Below the pieces are notes generated by a model. That model searched no databases. It saw only the letters and a list, made by a program, of their open reading frames with translations, and was not told the origin of the DNA. A stretch of 20,564 nucleotides of DNA, taken from NCBI GenBank assembly GCA_947372005.1, contig CANBRV010000007.1, positions 1-20,564 on the forward strand. Reading direction: 5' to 3'. A program made the translations under genes and the position numbers. This stretch comes from Comamonadaceae bacterium (GTDB taxonomy: Bacteria > Pseudomonadota > Gammaproteobacteria > Burkholderiales > Burkholderiaceae_C). Every line of letters starts with the position of its first letter. The stretch's first letter is position 1. Shown one piece after another: positions 16,944 through 20,564 of the stretch.

Positions 16944-16949
16944 TAAAAT
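16944..16949 (+). promoter_or_regulatory. Possible -10 box (TAAAAT) for the desaturase gene
   Basis: TAAAAT lies 27 nt before the desaturase ATG in the 59-nt gap after the methyltransferase gene. The -35 position (around 16920-16926, CTGCAAA) matches TTGACA poorly. This is a weak call; the desaturase could instead be read through from purN. Confidence 0.25.
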
Positions 16950-16976
16950 GCCCCATCTTCGTTTTTTAGGTTCAAT

Positions 16977-18185
16977 ATGACATTTATGTCCACGCTGGAA
17001 TTTCTGCTCTCATGGGCAGCTAACGGACTTCTTAATTTCACTTGGTGGCAGATGGCTCTGTTCACGCTAGCCACCACGCACATCACCATTGCGGCAGTCA
17101 CGCTGTATCTGCACCGCGTGCAGGCACACAGAGCGCTAGAGCTCAGCCCAGTCATTTCTCATTTTTTCCGATTTTGGCTCTGGCTCAACACAGGCATGGT
17201 GACTAAAGAGTGGACAGCCATTCACCGCAAGCACCACGCCAAATGCGAGACGCATGATGACCCACATAGCCCACAAACGCGCGGCATTGATGAAGTGCTA
17301 TGGCGCGGCTCCGAGCTGTATCGCATCGAAAGCCGAAACGCAGAGACGCTTGCTAAATACGGACAAGGCACACCAAGCGATTGGATCGAGCGCAATATCT
17401 ATTCAAAGCACAGCGCAAAAGGCGTTGCATTGTTAATGGTGATTGATTTACTGTTATTTGGCTCGGCTGGATTGGCCGTGTGGGCGGTGCAAACTGCTTG
17501 GATTCCGTTTACTGCTGCGGGCGTTATTAACGGCTTGGCGCATTTTTGGGGCTACCGTAATTTTGAAGCGCCTGATGCCAGCCGCAATCTCACACCGTGG
17601 GGTATTTTGATTGGTGGTGAAGAGCTGCACAACAACCACCACACCTATCCTACGTCGGCAAAGTTCTCCGTCAAAGCTTATGAATTTGACATCGGATGGA
17701 TGTACATCCGCATCTTGGAAACATTTGGCCTTGCCAAAGCGAAAAAAACGGTTCCCGTCATGACTATGGGCGAAGTGCAGCCAGTGGCTGATGAAAAGAC
17801 ATTGGAAGCCGTTATTGCACATAGATATCAGGTCATGGCGCACTACGCCCGCGACCTGCGTGTTGCTTGCAAAAATGAAATTGCAACACTCAAAGCAAAA
17901 GGCGCTGATTTATCCGCGATGAAAACAGCCAAGCGCTGGTTACATCGCGATGCCGATCAAGTGCCAGAATCGGCAAAAGCCGATCTCACTCTTGCGCGTT
18001 CGGCACATCCCGTTCTAGACAAAATGGTCACGATGCGTGAAGAGCTGCGCCAAGTGTGGGTCTCCACAAACCAAAGCCGTGAGCAGCTAGCTCGTGACTT
18101 GCAACTGTGGTGCCAACGTGCCGAAGCTAGCGGCATCTCTGCACTCAGCGGCTTTTCACACAAGTTAAAAGCTGTTCGAGTTTAA
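16977..18185 (+). CDS. Membrane fatty acid (acyl-CoA type) desaturase
   Basis: This 402-residue di-iron membrane desaturase should insert a cis double bond into acyl chains, probably at delta-9, and so adjust membrane fluidity. The three histidine boxes are H46-H51 (HRVQAHR), H83-H87 (HRKHH) and H218-H222 (HNNHH), in the order of the acyl-CoA/DesA-type family. Hydrophobic segments lie near residues 20-45, 55-75 and 145-185. About 130 residues after the last box form a charged helical extension ending LQLWCQRAEASGISALSGF. This tail is not needed for the di-iron core, and I cannot assign it. The ATG at 16977 is used; a second at 16986 is possible. Confidence 0.92.
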   Translation: MTFMSTLEFLLSWAANGLLNFTWWQMALFTLATTHITIAAVTLYLHRVQAHRALELSPVISHFFRFWLWLNTGMVTKEWTAIHRKHHAKCETHDDPHSPQTRGIDEVLWRGSELYRIESRNAETLAKYGQGTPSDWIERNIYSKHSAKGVALLMVIDLLLFGSAGLAVWAVQTAWIPFTAAGVINGLAHFWGYRNFEAPDASRNLTPWGILIGGEELHNNHHTYPTSAKFSVKAYEFDIGWMYIRILETFGLAKAKKTVPVMTMGEVQPVADEKTLEAVIAHRYQVMAHYARDLRVACKNEIATLKAKGADLSAMKTAKRWLHRDADQVPESAKADLTLARSAHPVLDKMVTMREELRQVWVSTNQSREQLARDLQLWCQRAEASGISALSGFSHKLKAVRV

Positions 18186-18230
18186 GTTTCTTGACCATTC
18201 TCCTTTGATTTTGCGCTCGGCGCATGTTTT

Positions 18231-19652
18231 ATGAATCGCACGCTCTACGACAAAATTTGGGACGAACACGTCGTCCATACTGAAGACGACGGCACATCCG
18301 TTCTGTATATCGATCGCCACCTGGTGCACGAAGTCACTAGCCCGCAAGCTTTTGAAGGCCTCCGCGAAGCTGGGCGCAAAGTTTGGCGCGTGAACTCTAT
18401 TGTGGCAACCGCTGACCACAACACACCCACAACCAATTGGGAGCAAGGCTACGACGGCATTACTGATTTGGTGAGTAAAGAGCAAATCACCACGTTAGAT
18501 GCAAACATCAAAGAGTTTGGCGCAGCCGCTTACTTTCCCTACCTCAATAAACAGCAAGGCATTGTTCATGTCATGGGGCCTGAGCAAGGCGCCACATTGC
18601 CAGGAATGACTGTAGTCTGCGGTGACTCGCACACCAGCACACACGGGGCTTTTGGGGCGCTAGCACACGGCATTGGCACCAGCGAAGTCGAGCACGTGAT
18701 GGCAACACAAACACTGCTGCAAAAAAAGCAAAAAAATATGTTGATCCGTGTGGAAGGGCAAGTCCAGCATGGTGTCACGGCCAAAGATGTTGTGCTCGCC
18801 ATCATTGGAAAAATTGGTACGGCTGGCGGCACAGGCTATACGATTGAATTTGCGGGAAGCGCGATTCGTGGGTTATCGATGGAAGGTCGTATGACTGTGT
18901 GCAATATGGCAATCGAAGCAGGCGCTCGCGCAGGCTTGGTTGCCGTAGACGATAAAACAATTGAGTATGTTCGTGGTCGCCCTATGGCGCCAACAGGTGC
19001 GGTGTTTGATCAGGCCGCCACTTACTGGCGCACATTGCATTCAGACGTTGGCGCCAAGTTTGATGCCACAGTAGATTTAGATGCAACAAAAATTGTGCCT
19101 CAAGTGACTTGGGGAAATTCGCCCGAAATGGTTTTAGGTATTGATGGCAATATTCCTGATCCCGATAAAGAGCGTGACGACTCCAAACGTACAGCAATTG
19201 AACGCGCGTTAGCTTATATGGGCTTGCAGCCTGGTAAGGCAATGAACGATATTAGTATCGACAAAGTGTTTATTGGTAGCTGCACGAACAGCCGCATCGA
19301 AGACATGCGCGAAGCTGCTGCTGTAGTTAAAAAACTAGGTCAAAAAGTTGCCAGGAACGTTCGCCTTGCGCTTGTTGTGCCCGGCTCTGGCCTAGTCAAA
19401 GCACAGGCCGAGCGCGAGGGTTTGCACGAGATTTTTAAAGCAGCAGGATTTGAGTGGCGTGAGCCAGGTTGCTCGATGTGCTTGGCAATGAATGCAGACA
19501 AGCTAGAACCTGAAGAACGATGCGCATCGACCAGCAACCGCAACTTTGAAGGTCGTCAAGGCGCGGGCGGGCGGACGCATTTAGTCAGCCCGGCCATGGC
19601 TGCGGCAGCCGCGATTCATGGTCATTTTGTTGACGTACGAAAATTCATTTAA
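18231..19652 (+). CDS. leuC: 3-isopropylmalate dehydratase large subunit
   Basis: LeuC with LeuD isomerises 2-isopropylmalate to 3-isopropylmalate in leucine synthesis. The 473 residues are close to E. coli LeuC (466). The start reads MNRTLYDKIWDEHVVH. The [4Fe-4S] ligands are C351 (IGSCTNSRIEDMR), C414 and C417 (GCSMCLAMN), equivalent to C347, C407 and C410. GDSHTSTHGAFGA is also present. No Shine-Dalgarno stands out before the ATG. A TTGACC at 18191-18196 could be a -35, but no -10 sits at the right distance. The small lipoprotein gene follows after 22 nt. Confidence 0.97.
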   Translation: MNRTLYDKIWDEHVVHTEDDGTSVLYIDRHLVHEVTSPQAFEGLREAGRKVWRVNSIVATADHNTPTTNWEQGYDGITDLVSKEQITTLDANIKEFGAAAYFPYLNKQQGIVHVMGPEQGATLPGMTVVCGDSHTSTHGAFGALAHGIGTSEVEHVMATQTLLQKKQKNMLIRVEGQVQHGVTAKDVVLAIIGKIGTAGGTGYTIEFAGSAIRGLSMEGRMTVCNMAIEAGARAGLVAVDDKTIEYVRGRPMAPTGAVFDQAATYWRTLHSDVGAKFDATVDLDATKIVPQVTWGNSPEMVLGIDGNIPDPDKERDDSKRTAIERALAYMGLQPGKAMNDISIDKVFIGSCTNSRIEDMREAAAVVKKLGQKVARNVRLALVVPGSGLVKAQAEREGLHEIFKAAGFEWREPGCSMCLAMNADKLEPEERCASTSNRNFEGRQGAGGRTHLVSPAMAAAAAIHGHFVDVRKFI

Positions 19653-19674
19653 TTCATTGCCAAGGATTTTCATC

Positions 19675-19803
19675 ATGAAAAACTTCACATCACTCTTACT
19701 CATTGCCCTTGTCATCATGTTGACAGCATGCAACACAGTGCGGGGTGTTGGGCAGGATGTTCAAAAAGCAGGTGCCGCTATTGAAAATGCGGTGAAGAAG
19801 TAA
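19675..19803 (+). CDS. Entericidin A/B-family small lipoprotein
   Basis: This 42-residue peptide begins with the basic segment MKNFTSLLLIALVIMLTACN: a signal sequence with the lipobox LTAC, which would be cleaved before C19 and lipidated. The mature peptide starts CNTVRGVGQDVQKAG and closely follows E. coli entericidin B (CNTTRGVGEDI). Entericidins are small envelope lipoproteins of the antidote/bacteriolytic ecnAB type, although roles outside enterics are unproven. AAGGA at 19662-19666 lies 8 nt before the ATG, a good ribosome site. An upstream in-frame ATG at 19618 lies inside leuC and would bury the signal peptide, so it is rejected. Its TAA overlaps the leuD ATG (TAATG). Confidence 0.9.
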   Translation: MKNFTSLLLIALVIMLTACNTVRGVGQDVQKAGAAIENAVKK

Positions 19804-20441
19804 TGCAAAAATTCAATCTACTCAAAGGGCTTGTTGCCCCAATGGACAGAGAAAACGTCGATACCGACGCGATCATTCCGAAACAATTTTTAAAATCAAT
19901 CCGCAAAACTGGATTTGGACCGCATCTTTTTGATGCTGATCGCTACCTTGATACAGGCTATCCAGGCATGGACTTGAGTACCCGAAAACCCAATCCCAAC
20001 TTTGTCCTCAACCAGCCGCGCTACCAAGGCGCATCTATTTTGATTGCCCGCAAAAATTTTGGCTGCGGCTCCAGTCGCGAGCATGCCCCTTGGGCACTTG
20101 ATCAATATGGCTTTCGCGCCATCATTGCACCTAGCTACGCTGACATTTTTTTTAATAATTGCTTTAAAAATGGGCTTCTACCCATTGTCTTGCCTGAAGC
20201 TGAAATCTCGCGTCTGTTCGACGAAGTCAATGCTTTTGTGGGCTACCAATTGACGATCGATCTAGATCGTCAAATTATCCTCAAGCCCGACGGTACAGAA
20301 TTAGCATTCGACGTTCAGGCATTTCGTAAATATTGCTTACTCAATGGCCTAGATGACATTGGTTTAACGCTCCGCTACGCAGAAAAAATTAAGCTTTTTG
20401 AAGCGGAGCGACTAGCTAAACAACCTTGGCTAAGCGCTTAA
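19803..20441 (+). CDS. leuD: 3-isopropylmalate dehydratase small subunit
   Basis: LeuD supplies the substrate-recognising swivel domain of isopropylmalate isomerase. The 212 residues fit the proteobacterial form. DRENVDTDAIIPKQFLK is the N-terminal signature, and NFGCGSSREHAPWAL carries the substrate-binding Ser-Arg. Its ATG shares a base with the stop of the lipoprotein gene, which implies translational coupling in a leuC-lipoprotein-leuD operon. leuB does not follow directly; an 82-nt leader and a regulator gene come next. Confidence 0.97.
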   Translation: MQKFNLLKGLVAPMDRENVDTDAIIPKQFLKSIRKTGFGPHLFDADRYLDTGYPGMDLSTRKPNPNFVLNQPRYQGASILIARKNFGCGSSREHAPWALDQYGFRAIIAPSYADIFFNNCFKNGLLPIVLPEAEISRLFDEVNAFVGYQLTIDLDRQIILKPDGTELAFDVQAFRKYCLLNGLDDIGLTLRYAEKIKLFEAERLAKQPWLSA

Positions 20442-20450
20442 TAAAATAAT

Positions 20451-20481
20451 TTGATATAGTACCATCGTACTATGTTAAAAT
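20451..20481 (+). promoter_or_regulatory. Candidate promoter with a dyad between -35 and -10
   Basis: TTGATA (20451-20456) and TAAAAT (20476-20481) could be -35 and -10 boxes with a 19-bp spacer. Filling most of that spacer is a perfect 7-bp inverted repeat, ATAGTAC-catc-GTACTAT (20456-20473). A dyad in an over-long 19-bp spacer is the known arrangement of MerR-type regulated promoters, but other repressors bind there too. It is a prediction from pattern only, upstream of the truncated regulator gene. Confidence 0.4.
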
Positions 20482-20482
20482 C

Positions 20483-20519
20483 AATTCGCTCTCAAGTTTT
20501 CACTTGCCGTTAGCGAATT
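20483..20519 (+). repeat. Nested hairpin in the leader of the third regulator
   Basis: AATTCGCT (20483-20490) pairs perfectly with AGCGAATT (20512-20519). Inside it CAAGT (20493-20497) pairs with ACTTG (20502-20506) around a TTTC loop. Together they form a two-part stem ending 4 nt before the ATG at 20524. There is no clear Shine-Dalgarno outside the stem. The hairpin could limit translation initiation or be a protein-binding site; it lacks a following T-run, so it is not a normal terminator for leuD. Confidence 0.5.
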
Positions 20520-20523
20520 AATT

Positions 20524-20564
20524 ATGAACATTTACCTTATCGACGGACACCCACTTATCCGGGA
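20524..20564 (+). CDS. Probable response regulator, N-terminus only (cut by the window end)
   Basis: From the ATG at 20524 the frame reads MNIYLIDGHPLIR and continues to the window end. Receiver domains of the NarL/LuxR group commonly begin with a strand followed by (I/V)DDHP(L/M)(F/V)R, so this is probably a third response regulator. The usual second Asp of the acidic pair is Gly here (IDGHP). The phospho-acceptor Asp and any output domain lie outside the window. With 13 residues the call is tentative. Confidence 0.55.
   Translation, partial: MNIYLIDGHPLIR

Overview
The window looks like a Betaproteobacterium of the order Burkholderiales. The protein families and gene orders point that way: clpP-clpX-lon, murA-hisG-hisD with a short-form HisG, and leuC-entericidin-leuD. 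GC content looks moderate for the order by eye. I cannot assign a genus from the sequence alone.

Layout. (1) 1-3908, plus strand: the end of clpP, then clpX and lon, an ATP-dependent proteolysis cluster. (2) 3946-7305, plus strand: tRNA-Thr(CGU), murA (peptidoglycan), hisG and hisD (histidine). The his genes stop after hisD. (3) 7313-14990, minus strand: an accessory-looking block. Two closely similar two-component systems, each a NarL/LuxR-type regulator followed by a 7-TM sensor kinase, flank two adjacent acyl-CoA dehydrogenase genes. The 355-nt gap at 9748-10102 holds a broken fragment of a phage-type M15 peptidoglycan peptidase (endolysin). (4) 15039-18185, plus strand: purN, an RsmB/NOP-family rRNA methyltransferase and a membrane fatty-acid desaturase. 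(5) 18231-20441, plus strand: leuC, a tiny entericidin-like lipoprotein gene and leuD. (6) 20442-20564: a dyad-rich leader followed by the first codons of what looks like a third response regulator, cut by the window end.

How the genes work together. Most are housekeeping genes: protein quality control, cell wall, histidine, purine and leucine synthesis, and rRNA modification. The unusual part is the insertion of signalling modules at operon ends. One pair follows hisD, a second lies just upstream of purN, and a third regulator starts where leuB might be expected after leuD. The two complete systems are paralogous, so they may share regulatory sites or cross-talk, and the acyl-CoA dehydrogenases between them are a candidate target. 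I found no CRISPR array, insertion sequence or rRNA gene. No wholly unknown multi-gene system is evident. The best leads are the twin signalling block, the endolysin relic, the complementary motif loss in the dehydrogenase pair and the leader of the third regulator.
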